Source of the DNA: Pseudomonas sp. RIT-PI-r
Lineage (GTDB): Bacteria > Pseudomonadota > Gammaproteobacteria > Pseudomonadales > Pseudomonadaceae
Assembly (NCBI RefSeq): GCF_001297015.1
Contig: NZ_LIGE01000025.1
Coordinates: forward strand, 930,001 to 994,000
DNA length: 64,000 nucleotides
Direction of reading: 5' to 3'
Shown: positions 1 to 9,123 of the stretch, piece after piece
Layout of the letters: the number at the start of each line of letters is the position of its first letter
Position numbering within the stretch: the stretch's first letter is position 1
Notes under the pieces: model-generated
Told to the model about the DNA's origin: nothing
The model's database searches: none
The model's input: only the letters and a program-made list of their open reading frames with translations
Program-made: the position numbers and the translations under genes

Positions 1-444
1 TTTGCGGCGATCGTCCGCGAGCAATTCGCGGTGCCGGTTGACCTCAGTGCCTACGAAGGTGCATGGCGCGAAATTCCGCGGGCCAGCCGCAGTTTGATGA
101 AGGCTGGCGGGCGCAACCTGCAACTCGGTCGCACAGCCGTGGCGGGAACACGGGTCTGGGATGAACACGCCGGTATCCGCTTGACGCTGGGGCCGTTGCC
201 CGCCGCGCAAGCCGGGCGTTTTTTGCCGGACGGCGAAGCACATCCAGCCCTGGCCAGCCTCGCCGCCTTGTATTTCGGTCCGGACCTGGACGTCAAGCTG
301 GTGCTGCTGGTGCGCGGTGCCGGGCCGATGAGGCTGGGGCGCCAGGCGCCGTCCCTGCTCAGCTGGAACGGTGGTTTGCAGCGGCAGGCCAGCCCCGCGG
401 TACAAACGATCGAAACCCGTCTGCGTCAGCTGGAGATCCCCTGA
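1..444 (+). CDS. tssG: Type VI secretion baseplate protein TssG (3' part only)
   Basis: The gene is open from the first base and only about the last 147 codons are present; the true start lies outside the window. TssG is a cytoplasmic baseplate wedge subunit that works with TssE, TssF and TssK. The visible part has the TssG C-terminal pattern: LQLGRTAVAGTRVWD, then an IRLTLGPLPAAQAGRFLPDG block and a hydrophobic region around YFGPDLDVKLVLLVRG. The stop at 442-444 is one base before the clpV start, so the two are almost certainly one operon. Without the N-terminal half, only family and context support the name. Confidence 0.85.
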   Translation, partial: FAAIVREQFAVPVDLSAYEGAWREIPRASRSLMKAGGRNLQLGRTAVAGTRVWDEHAGIRLTLGPLPAAQAGRFLPDGEAHPALASLAALYFGPDLDVKLVLLVRGAGPMRLGRQAPSLLSWNGGLQRQASPAVQTIETRLRQLEIP

Positions 445-445
445 A

Positions 446-2986
446 ATGGAACTGGCCAGCCTGATCGGACGCCTCAACCCGGATAACCGCCGTGCGCTCG
501 AACGTGCAGCGCAACGGTGTTTGCAACGCGGTCACCACTTTGTCGAGATCGAACATTTACTCCTCGAACTGCTCGACATCGAAGGCGGCGACCTGGCTTT
601 CCTGCTGCCGCGTTTCGGTCTTGAACGTGATGCGTTGACGGCCGAAATCAACAAGGCACTGGATCTGTTCAAGGCTGGCAGTACCCGCACACCGGCGTTG
701 TCTGCGCACACCTTGGGACTGCTGGAAGACGCGGTGGTGCAGGCCAGCGTGCTGGGCATCGACAGTATTCGTTCAGGGTTGTTGTTACTGGCGTTGATTG
801 ATCGTGATGAGCGTCGCAGCCTGCTGCTCAACAGTGCATCGTCGCTGCTGAGAATCCCTAAGGAAGTCCTGCGCGCCCACCTGCTGGAGTGGACGGAAAA
901 CTCTCGCGAGCATGTCGGCGCGCGCAGTGCCTGCGCTGGCAACCCGACGCCACGGCAAGACTCGGTGCTGGATCAGTACACTCAGGATCTGACCGCCGAC
1001 GCCCACGCCGGACGTATCGATCCGATTGTCGGGCGCGACGGCGAGATCCGTCAGTGCATCGACATTCTGTTAAGGCGACGGCAGAACAACCCGATTCTGG
1101 TCGGCGCTCCCGGTGTCGGCAAAACCGCCGTGGTCGAAGGTCTGGCCCTGCGCATCGCGGCCGGCGATGTACCGCCGTCATTGCAGGAAGTCAGCCTGCG
1201 CGTGCTCGACCTCGGTTTGTTGCAGGCTGGCGCCGGCGTCAAAGGCGAATTCGAACAACGTTTGAAAGGCGTGATCGACGCGGTGCGCAGCGCCGACAAA
1301 CCGATCATCCTGTTCATCGACGAAGCCCACACGCTGATCGGTGCTGGCGGTGCCGAAGGCGGCAGCGATGCGGCCAACCTGCTCAAGCCCGCGCTGGCGC
1401 GTGGCGAGTTGCGCACCCTCGCGGCCACGACCTGGATGGAATACAAAAAATACTTCGAGAAGGATCCGGCCCTGGCCCGTCGCTTCCAACTGGTGCAGGT
1501 TGAAGAGCCGGACGAGATCACCGCCGTGGAAATGCTCCGTGGCGTGGCTGCCAAACTTGAACAGCACCACGGCGTGCAGGTGCTCGATGCCGCTATTCAT
1601 GAAGCGGTGAAGCTCTCGCACCGCTACATTTCCGGCCGTCAGTTACCGGACAAAGCCATCAGCGTGCTCGACACCGCATGCGCCCGGGTCGCCCTCGGCC
1701 AGCACGATGTGCCGCCACCGCTGGAGAGTCTGCGTCATCGCCAGCAAAGCCTGAAAGAAGAAGTCGAACGCCTGCGCCGTGAACAAGCCACCGGGCTGGA
1801 TCACCGCGAACGCATCACGCTGCTGGAAAGTGAGTCGAAGACCAACGTTCAGGCTATTCGCGAACTGGAAACCCGCTGGAGCGAAGAGCGCGTCGCCGTA
1901 CGCGAACTGCTCGATACCCGCCGTGAACTGCTGGATTTGAGCGAACGCGCCGACAGCGAAAAACCCGATGAAGCCACCGACAGTCGCATCGATTATCTGG
2001 CCGCCGAACTGCTGCGTCTGGAAGCCGGGCTCGACGCGATTCGCCAGGACGATCCACTGGTGCCGGAGCAGGTCGACACCAAAACCGTCGCCGCCGTGAT
2101 CGCCGGCTGGACCGGCATCCCAGTCGGCAAGATGCTCGCCGACGAAGCGCACGCCGTGCGCACACTCGGCCAGCGCATGGGCCAACGGGTCATGGGCCAG
2201 AGCCTCGCGCTCAATACCATCGCTCAGCGTTTGCAGGCTTATCGTGCCGGCCTCACCGACCCGCAAAAGCCGGTCGGTGTATTCCTGTTGGTCGGGCCCA
2301 CGGGTGTGGGCAAGACCGAAACCGCTTACGCGCTGGCCGACGCGTTATACGGCGGCGAACGCAACCTGATCAGTATCAATCTTTCGGAATATCAGGAGGC
2401 GCACACCGTCAGCCAACTCAAGGGCGCACCGCCCGGTTACGTCGGTTATGGCAGTGGCGGTGTACTCACCGAAGCAGTAAGGCGCAAACCGTATTCGGTG
2501 GTCTTGCTGGATGAAATCGAGAAGGCGCACTCGGATGTGCTGGAGGCGTTTTACAACGTCTTCGACAAGGGCCTGATGGAGGACGGCACCGGGTTGGTGG
2601 TGGACTTCAAGAACACCGTGATGCTCGCCACCAGCAACGTCGGCGCTGAGCTTTTACTTGATACGCCGGTGGCACAACTCGGCACGGAAGCCTTCAACGA
2701 AGCCCTGCACAACGTCCTGCTACAAGCCTTCCGTCCCGCGTTTCTGGCGCGCATGACCGTGGTTGCCTATCGACCGCTGGACGAGGCAACGCTGGAAGGC
2801 ATCGTGTTGGCCAAGCTGGAGAAATTGCGCGGACGTTACAAGGCGGCAACGGGCAAACAGTTCGAGTTTGATTCAGGAATCGTCAAAGCCGTACTCGCCA
2901 GGTGCAGCGCAGCGGGTGCACGGGATGTCGAGAATGTGTTGATGACGCAGGTGACGGGAAAGCTGGCGGAGTGGGTGTTGGAATGA
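446..2986 (+). CDS. clpV: T6SS AAA+ ATPase ClpV/TssH
   Basis: The product is 846 residues, normal for ClpV. It is the cytosolic hexameric AAA+ unfoldase that disassembles the contracted TssB/TssC sheath. An N-terminal Clp_N domain (about residues 1-150, MELASLIGRLNPDNRRALE...) is followed by the first ATPase module, with Walker A GAPGVGKT at 220-227 and FIDEAH at about 290-295. A coiled-coil middle region follows (about 400-530), then the second module with Walker A GPTGVGKT at 617-624 and LLDEIEKAH. I chose the ATG at 446, one base after the tssG stop, over an upstream in-frame start inside tssG because the family begins with MELASLI-like sequence. Context with tssG and vgrG separates it from housekeeping ClpB. 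Confidence 0.95.
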   Translation: MELASLIGRLNPDNRRALERAAQRCLQRGHHFVEIEHLLLELLDIEGGDLAFLLPRFGLERDALTAEINKALDLFKAGSTRTPALSAHTLGLLEDAVVQASVLGIDSIRSGLLLLALIDRDERRSLLLNSASSLLRIPKEVLRAHLLEWTENSREHVGARSACAGNPTPRQDSVLDQYTQDLTADAHAGRIDPIVGRDGEIRQCIDILLRRRQNNPILVGAPGVGKTAVVEGLALRIAAGDVPPSLQEVSLRVLDLGLLQAGAGVKGEFEQRLKGVIDAVRSADKPIILFIDEAHTLIGAGGAEGGSDAANLLKPALARGELRTLAATTWMEYKKYFEKDPALARRFQLVQVEEPDEITAVEMLRGVAAKLEQHHGVQVLDAAIHEAVKLSHRYISGRQLPDKAISVLDTACARVALGQHDVPPPLESLRHRQQSLKEEVERLRREQATGLDHRERITLLESESKTNVQAIRELETRWSEERVAVRELLDTRRELLDLSERADSEKPDEATDSRIDYLAAELLRLEAGLDAIRQDDPLVPEQVDTKTVAAVIAGWTGIPVGKMLADEAHAVRTLGQRMGQRVMGQSLALNTIAQRLQAYRAGLTDPQKPVGVFLLVGPTGVGKTETAYALADALYGGERNLISINLSEYQEAHTVSQLKGAPPGYVGYGSGGVLTEAVRRKPYSVVLLDEIEKAHSDVLEAFYNVFDKGLMEDGTGLVVDFKNTVMLATSNVGAELLLDTPVAQLGTEAFNEALHNVLLQAFRPAFLARMTVVAYRPLDEATLEGIVLAKLEKLRGRYKAATGKQFEFDSGIVKAVLARCSAAGARDVENVLMTQVTGKLAEWVLE

Positions 2987-3044
2987 GCAGTGTCAGCGTC
3001 TTGCGCAGTAAATTTTAATCAACATTTTGAAATGGAGTATTAAA

Positions 3045-3608
3045 ATGAAAGTTTACGTTTTCCCTGTTAGCAATGGCGTTGCTTATTGGGGTGTAAAGTC
3101 CCTGCTCAACCCCTATACCGGGGGCGCCGCATATTGTGCGGGGTTCCCTAGTGTTTTTGGCGGAAACGATGATGATGACAATACTTACGTGACTTGCGCC
3201 AAAGAGGCTACCGAGGAATCCCACAGAAAAGTTGAGCTCGATTCGGCTGTTTTCAAACTCCTCTGGACTACCAAAGTGGGCGCCGTTCACTATATTTACT
3301 ATTACGCCACGGGTTTCCATTATTACCCCGCGGCAGTGCTGTCTGTTGCTCAGGCAGGCATGCCCAGTTACCAGGAAGGTACCGGAGACGTGCTTTTACT
3401 CGACATGAATGCAGCACCAGTTCCTGACTTGTCCAATCTGGCGGCGCTTATCGATTGGATCTTACAACAGTTCAGATTGCAGTTTCCGCACCCCGGCCCT
3501 GTGGACCCTATAAATAACGCAGAAGCACGACAGCAGTTCAACGCATCCGAACATATAACCGCGTTCGCGCACTTGGTTTCACGACATCAAGCGGATCCAA
3601 TCAACTAG
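3045..3608 (+). CDS. Hypothetical protein with a Nudix-box-like motif, between clpV and vgrG
   Basis: This 187-residue protein starts at ATG 3045, which has GGAG seven bases upstream; an ATG at 3027 has no comparable site. I do not recognise a named family. Residues 39-61 fit the Nudix spacing G-x5-E-x7-R-E-U-x-E-E with conservative swaps: G39, D45, K53, E54, E57 and E58 (local sequence CAKEATEESHRKV). Nudix proteins hydrolyse nucleoside diphosphates linked to another moiety using Mg2+. The rest is rich in Tyr and aromatic residues, with no signal peptide or membrane segment. The codons are visibly more AT-rich than in the flanking T6SS genes, suggesting later acquisition. A T6SS cargo or accessory role is inferred from position only; a housekeeping Nudix enzyme that landed here is the alternative. 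Confidence 0.6.
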   Translation: MKVYVFPVSNGVAYWGVKSLLNPYTGGAAYCAGFPSVFGGNDDDDNTYVTCAKEATEESHRKVELDSAVFKLLWTTKVGAVHYIYYYATGFHYYPAAVLSVAQAGMPSYQEGTGDVLLLDMNAAPVPDLSNLAALIDWILQQFRLQFPHPGPVDPINNAEARQQFNASEHITAFAHLVSRHQADPIN

Positions 3609-3663
3609 TCCGTTGATTATTCAATGTTGGCACTGAATATTGATTATCACGTGAGTATTTTCG

Positions 3664-5673
3664 ATGCCCCGCTCCTCCGACAGCGCCACCACCCTCTCCC
3701 TCACCGCCGCCTCGCTGTCGGCGCTTTACCCTGAATCCCTTTCCGGTAACGAAGCGCTCAATATGCTGGGCGTGCAAACCCTCAACGGGCTCAATGACGG
3801 CGCGCCCCTCACCCTGACTTCGGCCGTCGCTACACACGTCACCACCACCCTGCACAACGATGCCCAACAACGCCCCTTTGACGCCTTGGTCGCCGAGATC
3901 CGACAACTCCCCGCCGACGCCACGGCCGAACGCTATCAGCTTGTACTCAGGCCGTGGCTCTGGTGGCTGACTCTGGCCAGCAACAACCGTGTGTTCCAGA
4001 ACCTCGCGACAGCGGACATCGTCACGACCATTTTCAAGGCTTACGGTTTCACTGACTTCAAGCTGTCGCTGACCGGCAGTTACACGCCGCGCGAGTACTG
4101 CGTGCAGTACGGTGAAACGGATTTCGCTTTCGTCTCGCGCTTGTTGGAGGAGGACGGGATTTTCTGGTTTTTTACCCATGACGCCGGCACGCACACGCTG
4201 GTGCTCGGCGACAGTAACGACGCTTTCGTACAGATCCCCAACGGGCCGACGGTCAAGTACCTGGGTCAAGGATTGGGCGAACGAGAATTGCACGGCATCC
4301 GTTGCGGCCAAGTCAGTTTACAGGCCGTGTCCGGAGTGTACCGGGCGACGGATTATGAATTCACCACCCCAACAACTTCTCTTTATGGACAGGCAGAAGC
4401 CGTGGCCGGGCCACTCTCGATCTATGCGCATCCGGGTGGTTACAACGCCAAGGCGCGCGGCGATACCCTGACCAAGCAACGGGTGGATGGCTTGCGCAGC
4501 GAGGAGAAGCGTTTTGTTGGCGAGAGTGACTGTCGCTGGCTGATTCCCGGGCATTGGTTCACCCTCGACGGGCATGACGACAGCAGCCTGAACATCGATT
4601 GGGTGGTGACCCGCGTCACTCACGACGCCAGCCACGAGAGCTATCGCAACCGCTTCGAAGCGATCCCCAAAAGCACCGCGTTTCGCCCGCAGCGCACCAC
4701 GCCGAAACCACGCATGCATCCGCAAACAGCGATCGTCGTGGGCAAATCCGGTGAAGAAATCTGGACCGACGAATACGGCCGGATCAAGTTGCAGTTTCCG
4801 TGGGATCGCGATGGCAAGAATGACGAAACCAGCTCCTGCTGGGTGCGCGTGGTGTTGCCGTGGAGTGGCAAAGGGTTCGGCATGCAGTTCATCCCGCGCA
4901 TCGGCCAGGAAGTCATCGTGACGTTTATCGACGGCGATCCGGATCGTCCACTGGTCACTGGCTGCGTCTACAACGGCGACAACGCCCTGCCCTATGCTCT
5001 CCCGGCCAATCAGACACAATCGGGAATCAAGACCCAGTCTTCCAAAGGTGGCGGCGGTTTCAACGAGCTGCGCTTCGAAGACAAAAAGGACGCTGAAGAA
5101 GTGTTCTTGCAGGCGCAAAAAGATCTGAACATCAACGTGCTCAACGACGCCACCGCCATCGTTGGCCACGACGAAACCCTCACCGTACAAAACGCCCGCA
5201 CGCGCACGGTGAAGGACGGCGACGAAACCGTCACGCTGGAAAAAGGCAAGCGCAGCGTCACGATCCAGACCGGCAGCGACAGCCTCGATGTGAAAGACAG
5301 CCGTACGGTGAAAGTCGGTGCTGATCAGAACCACAGCACCGGCGGCAACTACACCGACAAAGTCACCGGTGATTACAGCCTGACCGTGGATGGCAACCTG
5401 ACCATCAAGGTCAGCGGCACCCTCACCCTGCAAAGTGGCGGCAGCTTCACGATCAAGAGCGGCGCTGATCTGGCGACGTCGGCGAGCACTTCAATCACAC
5501 AGAAAGCCGGCACCGCGATGACCAATCAGGCCGGAACTTCGCTGGACAACAAGGCCGGCACGACGCTGACCAACGACGCCGGCATCAGTCTGACCAACAA
5601 GGGCGCTGCCTCGCAGACCGTCGACGGTGGCGGCATGCTGACCATCAAGGGCGGTCTGGTGCAGGTCAATTGA
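3664..5673 (+). CDS. vgrG: T6SS spike protein VgrG (TssI)
   Basis: This is a 669-residue trimeric spike protein carried on the tip of the Hcp tube. The N-terminal two thirds have the gp27/gp5-like VgrG core: a YCVQYGETDFAFVSRLLEEDG segment in the phage-hub domain, then the OB-fold with DEYGRIKLQFPWDRDG, GKGFGMQFIPRIGQEV and GDPDRPLVTGCVYNGDNALP. The C-terminal 200 residues are beta-helical repeats ending in GGLVQVN, including a run of short near-eight-residue T/N/AG repeats at about 605-645. The ATG at 3664 is the only start downstream of an in-frame TGA at 3652-3654. No C-terminal enzymatic extension is seen, so effector cargo must be separate. Confidence 0.95.
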   Translation: MPRSSDSATTLSLTAASLSALYPESLSGNEALNMLGVQTLNGLNDGAPLTLTSAVATHVTTTLHNDAQQRPFDALVAEIRQLPADATAERYQLVLRPWLWWLTLASNNRVFQNLATADIVTTIFKAYGFTDFKLSLTGSYTPREYCVQYGETDFAFVSRLLEEDGIFWFFTHDAGTHTLVLGDSNDAFVQIPNGPTVKYLGQGLGERELHGIRCGQVSLQAVSGVYRATDYEFTTPTTSLYGQAEAVAGPLSIYAHPGGYNAKARGDTLTKQRVDGLRSEEKRFVGESDCRWLIPGHWFTLDGHDDSSLNIDWVVTRVTHDASHESYRNRFEAIPKSTAFRPQRTTPKPRMHPQTAIVVGKSGEEIWTDEYGRIKLQFPWDRDGKNDETSSCWVRVVLPWSGKGFGMQFIPRIGQEVIVTFIDGDPDRPLVTGCVYNGDNALPYALPANQTQSGIKTQSSKGGGGFNELRFEDKKDAEEVFLQAQKDLNINVLNDATAIVGHDETLTVQNARTRTVKDGDETVTLEKGKRSVTIQTGSDSLDVKDSRTVKVGADQNHSTGGNYTDKVTGDYSLTVDGNLTIKVSGTLTLQSGGSFTIKSGADLATSASTSITQKAGTAMTNQAGTSLDNKAGTTLTNDAGISLTNKGAASQTVDGGGMLTIKGGLVQVN

Positions 5674-5685
5674 CAAGGAGAAGCC

Positions 5686-6228
5686 ATGGCAATCACACCG
5701 CTGGATCTGCAGCAGGCTGACAAGCAGCTCAAGGGCCGTTTGCAGGACGGCCAGCTTGATGGACCGCTGAACATCAAGGATGACGGGCGCAAGCAGGCCG
5801 ATCTGCATTACCGCGAGGGCGAGTTGCAGGGCACGTCACTGCTGTATCACCCCAATGGCAAGGTCTCGGCGCAAATGCCGTTTGTGCACGACAAGCTGCA
5901 AGGTGTCGCGAGTTTTTACGCGCCGGAGGGTTTTTTACAGCGCAAGGCGACGTATCGGCGAGGCTTGCTGCATGGCGAAGCGTTCAATTACTTCGCGGAT
6001 GGGCAAGTGGCGGAGGCGGAGTTTTATCGCGATGGCGTACGTGAGGGGCGTTATCAGCGCTTTCATCCGAATGGCAAACCGGCGGTGGAAGCGCGTTATC
6101 TGAACGGGCAATTGATGGAACCGGAGCAAGGCTATGCCGAGGACGGGCGGCCGCTGGGCGCCGATGGCAAGCCGATTTCGCGGGTGCGCTGGTGGTATCG
6201 GCAGTGGGCGGATCCGCAGCAGGCCTGA
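5686..6228 (+). CDS. YwqK/MORN-type repeat protein linked to VgrG
   Basis: This 180-residue protein sits 12 bases after vgrG behind an AAGGAG site, so it is co-transcribed with it. It consists of several imperfect repeats of about 23 residues of the YwqK/MORN type, each with a pattern like YHPNGK, FNYFADGQV or YQRFHPNGKP. Database names call this family a toxin-antitoxin YwqK antitoxin, but nothing here shows a toxin partner. In vgrG neighbourhoods such repeat proteins are usually taken as adaptors, effectors or immunity proteins. There is no signal peptide. The role is inferred from position. Confidence 0.75.
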   Translation: MAITPLDLQQADKQLKGRLQDGQLDGPLNIKDDGRKQADLHYREGELQGTSLLYHPNGKVSAQMPFVHDKLQGVASFYAPEGFLQRKATYRRGLLHGEAFNYFADGQVAEAEFYRDGVREGRYQRFHPNGKPAVEARYLNGQLMEPEQGYAEDGRPLGADGKPISRVRWWYRQWADPQQA

Positions 6229-6242
6229 AAACCCCGGAAGAG

Positions 6243-6435
6243 CCCCTCACCCTAGCCCTCCCGAAACGTCGGACCGCCCAGAGGGAGAGGGGACCGACCG
6301 AGCTGTCTTGCTTCATACATCGACCTGCAAGACCGAGTCGATTATGGATTCACAGCTAGATTTTCACGTCGGCGTAGCTCATCAATATCCCCCAATCGGC
6401 TCCCTCTCCCCCTGGGAGAGGGCTGGGGTGAGGGG
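6243..6435. repeat. Composite intergenic repeat, copy A
   Basis: Two inverted ends (cctcaccctagccc at 6246 onward and ggctggggtgaggg at 6421 onward) flank about 130 bp that include tcgattatggattcaca. The left end carries an 18-base insert, cgaaacgtcggaccgccc, replacing the usual hairpin loop. Copies B and C lie at 34367 and 56887. Confidence 0.8.
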
Positions 6436-6461
6436 TTTGGATTTCACGCCGAGCACAAAAC

Positions 6462-6857
6462 TCAAGGGATGAGCATCTGCATCTGCCCCGGCACCACAAT
6501 CTTGATCACCCCCGCCCAGTTGCACATCAACGTCGAGTTGGCATCGATCGCCGGCATCCCGCCCAGCAGCAACGTCGGCGCCCCGCCAGGAATCCACGGC
6601 GTGGCCGTCGCCGGGATGCACGGCATCGGCGTCAACACACCCAGAGCGGCGGCCGTCGCAGCAGCGACCATCGGATTGGCCAGGCTCATGCACACGCCGA
6701 ACGGCAGGATGTTGACCAGCGGGATGTGATCCATGATGTTCGCCGCCGGCATCCCGCCGGTCAGCGTGCGGTTGACCGGCAACACGTTGAGCATCGACGG
6801 CGCAGCGCCGAAGCTGCACTGCAGCGTGGCCGAGGCACAGACTTGTGGGCAGCCCAT
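6462..6857 (-). CDS. PAAR-like (DUF4280) T6SS spike-tip protein
   Basis: The product is 131 residues and starts at ATG 6857 with AAGGAG seven bases upstream; a longer reading to 6884 lacks a site. It begins MGCPQVCASATLQCSFG and has the DUF4280 pattern of PAAR-like tip proteins: conserved Cys residues, GGMPAANIMDHIP, and a Pro/Gly-rich end GGAPTLLLGGMPAIDANSTL. PAAR-like proteins cap the VgrG trimer and can recruit effectors. It faces vgrG and the YwqK-repeat gene convergently across repeat copy A, so it has its own promoter. It has no toxin domain; it is a stand-alone tip. Confidence 0.85.
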   Translation of the reverse strand: MGCPQVCASATLQCSFGAAPSMLNVLPVNRTLTGGMPAANIMDHIPLVNILPFGVCMSLANPMVAAATAAALGVLTPMPCIPATATPWIPGGAPTLLLGGMPAIDANSTLMCNWAGVIKIVVPGQMQMLIP

Positions 6858-7047
6858 TTCAAAGCTCCTTTTCGACCATGGCATACCCGCTAAACCTTAG
6901 TCTGCCGCTGCCCTTCGCGCACATTCTCAAAGGTGATTATCCGGCAACACGCTAACCTATAAGACCGCCCTGCGCTTGTGACCGCCCGAGCGCACCATTA
7001 GATTAGCCAATGATGTCTGGCCTCCAAAATAAGCAGAAGGGATAAGC

Positions 7048-8115
7048 ATGGCGCTTACTGACCAGTCCACCCGTATCCGCTCCGGCGAAGAACTCGATGC
7101 CAGCCTGATCGATCCGTACCTCAAGTCGCACATTCCCGGCCTCAGCGGCACACCTGCGATCAGCCAGTTTCCCGGCGGTGCGTCGAACCTGACCTACCTG
7201 CTGGAATACCCGGAGCAGGAATTCGTTCTGCGCCGTCCGCCGTTCGGCAACAAGGCCAAATCCGCACACGACATGGGCCGCGAATTCCGCATCCTCAATC
7301 AATTGCGCGACGGTTTCCCGTATTGCCCGAAAGCTTACGTGCACTGCACCGACGAATCAGTGATCGGCGCCGAGTTCTATTTGATGGAACGGGTCAACGG
7401 CATCATCCTGCGCTCGGAACTGCCGCCGGAACTGGGCCTCGATTCGGCAAAGACCGAAGCGCTGTGCAAGAGCTTCATCGACCGCTTCGTCGAACTGCAC
7501 CGTGTCGACTACAACGCCTGTGGCCTCGGTGACCTGGGCAAACCGCAAGGCTACGTCGCCCGTCAGATCAAAGGCTGGAGCGAGCGCTATGAGAAAGCCC
7601 TGACCCCCGATGCGCCACACTGGGAAAAGGTCAAAGCCTGGCTCAACGACAAGATGCCGGCCGACCACCCGACCTCGAGCATCGTCCACAACGACTACCG
7701 CTTCGACAACGTCATCCTCGACCCGCACAACCCGATGCAGATCATCGGCGTGCTCGACTGGGAACTGACCACCCTCGGCGATCCGCTGATGGATCTGGGC
7801 AACACCCTCGCCTACTGGATTCAGGCCGATGACCCGGCACCGGTGCAACTGATGCGCCGCCAGCCGAGCCATGCGCCGGGCATGCTCACCCGCCGCGAGT
7901 TCGTCGATTACTACGCCGAACGTTCGGGCATCCAGATCGACAATTTCGACTTCTACTACACCTACGGCCTGTTCCGCCTGGCCGGCATCGTGCAGCAGAT
8001 CTACTACCGCTTCTACCACGGCCAGACCCAGGACAAACGCTTCGCGCAGTTCATTCACATGAACAAACTGCTGGAGCAGATGAGCCTGCAAGTCATCGCG
8101 AAATCGAGCCTCTGA
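7048..8115 (+). CDS. Phosphotransferase family protein (APH/choline-kinase fold, ACAD10-like)
   Basis: This 355-residue protein has the aminoglycoside-phosphotransferase kinase fold. It contains a Brenner motif HNDYRFDNVILDP and a metal-binding IGVLDWELTTLGDPLMDLG, with an N-terminal ATP-binding lobe around PGGASNLTYLLEY and FVLRRPP. Members of this branch sit near acyl-CoA dehydrogenases and SDRs and resemble the kinase part of ACAD10/11, which acts on 4-hydroxy acyl-CoAs; drug resistance is unlikely. The next gene, an SDR, begins 22 bases later, supporting a two-gene operon in hydroxy-acid or acyl-CoA metabolism. The exact substrate cannot be read from sequence. Confidence 0.85.
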   Translation: MALTDQSTRIRSGEELDASLIDPYLKSHIPGLSGTPAISQFPGGASNLTYLLEYPEQEFVLRRPPFGNKAKSAHDMGREFRILNQLRDGFPYCPKAYVHCTDESVIGAEFYLMERVNGIILRSELPPELGLDSAKTEALCKSFIDRFVELHRVDYNACGLGDLGKPQGYVARQIKGWSERYEKALTPDAPHWEKVKAWLNDKMPADHPTSSIVHNDYRFDNVILDPHNPMQIIGVLDWELTTLGDPLMDLGNTLAYWIQADDPAPVQLMRRQPSHAPGMLTRREFVDYYAERSGIQIDNFDFYYTYGLFRLAGIVQQIYYRFYHGQTQDKRFAQFIHMNKLLEQMSLQVIAKSSL

Positions 8116-8137
8116 CGGCCCACACCAAGGAACCCCT

Positions 8138-8905
8138 ATGTCCAAGACTCAGTTGTTCGACCTCGACGGCAAAATCGCTTTCGTTTCCGGCGCCAGCCGT
8201 GGCATCGGTGAAGCCATCGCCAACCTGCTGGCCCAGCAAGGCGCCCACGTGATCGGTTCGAGCCGCAAACTCGATGGCTGCCAACACGTTGCCGACGCGA
8301 TCGTCGCTGCTGGCGGCAAAGCCACAGCCGTGGCTTGCCACATCGGTGAAATGGAGCAGATTGCCCAAGTATTCGCCGGGATCAAGGAACAGTTCGGCCG
8401 CCTCGACATTCTGGTCAACAACGCCGCGACCAACCCACAGTTCTGCAACGTGCTGGATACTGACCTGAGCGCGTTCCAGAAGACCGTTGACGTAACCATT
8501 CGCGGCTACTTCTTCATGTCGGTCGAAGCCGGCAAGCTGATGCGCGAAAACGGTGGCGGCAGCATCATCAACGTCGCGTCGATCAACGGCATTTCGCCGG
8601 GGATTTTCCAGGGCATCTACTCGGTGACCAAAGCGGCGGTAATCAACATGACCAAAGTTTTCGCCAAGGAATGCGCGCAGTTCGGCATCCGTTGCAATGC
8701 CCTGTTGCCGGGCCTGACCGACACCAAATTCGCCTCGGCACTGGTAAAGAACGATGCGATCCTCAAGCAGGCGCTGACGCAGATCCCGCTCAAGCGCGTG
8801 GCCGATCCAAGTGAAATGGCTGGCGCCGTGTTGTATCTGGCCAGTGATGCATCGAGCTACACCACCGGCGTAGCGCTGAACGTGGACGGCGGTTTCCTCT
8901 CCTGA
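8138..8905 (+). CDS. Short-chain dehydrogenase/reductase
   Basis: This is a 255-residue classical SDR. It has the nucleotide-binding GASRGIGEAIA near the N-terminus, NNAATNP, the catalytic serine in INVASING, and the YSVTK catalytic Tyr/Lys pair, and it ends in the usual VDGGFLS. It follows the phosphotransferase closely, so the two probably act in one pathway, with this enzyme oxidising or reducing a hydroxyl/keto group of an acyl intermediate. The ATG at 8138 is preceded by AAGGAA. NAD or NADP preference and substrate are not determined. Confidence 0.9.
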   Translation: MSKTQLFDLDGKIAFVSGASRGIGEAIANLLAQQGAHVIGSSRKLDGCQHVADAIVAAGGKATAVACHIGEMEQIAQVFAGIKEQFGRLDILVNNAATNPQFCNVLDTDLSAFQKTVDVTIRGYFFMSVEAGKLMRENGGGSIINVASINGISPGIFQGIYSVTKAAVINMTKVFAKECAQFGIRCNALLPGLTDTKFASALVKNDAILKQALTQIPLKRVADPSEMAGAVLYLASDASSYTTGVALNVDGGFLS

Positions 8906-8954
8906 CCTCCTGCCACCCCATGTGCTGATCGCGGATCACGACTGACCCATGCAC

Positions 8955-9026
8955 GAGCTGCCGACGGCTGCGATCTTTTGATTTTGTTGTTAGAGACAAG
9001 ATCAAGGATTGCAGCCTTCGGCAGCC
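8955..9026. repeat. REP doublet (gatcaaaagatcgcag type, diverged)
   Basis: gagctgccgacggctgcgat and its imperfect inverted partner gattgcagccttcggcagcc flank a short loop, forming a long hairpin. Confidence 0.8.
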
Positions 9027-9123
9027 CCTGCACGGCCTGAATATTTATTCTGATATTTGCATTAACGGAATTTTTATTCCATAAATAGCCTTCCTGAAAA
9101 TAAAAATCCAAAGGAAGACGGCT

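Noticed and set aside
5686..6228. Toxin-antitoxin pair suggested by the YwqK name
   Set aside because: No toxin frame is next to it; the name comes from repeat similarity, and the T6SS context explains it better.
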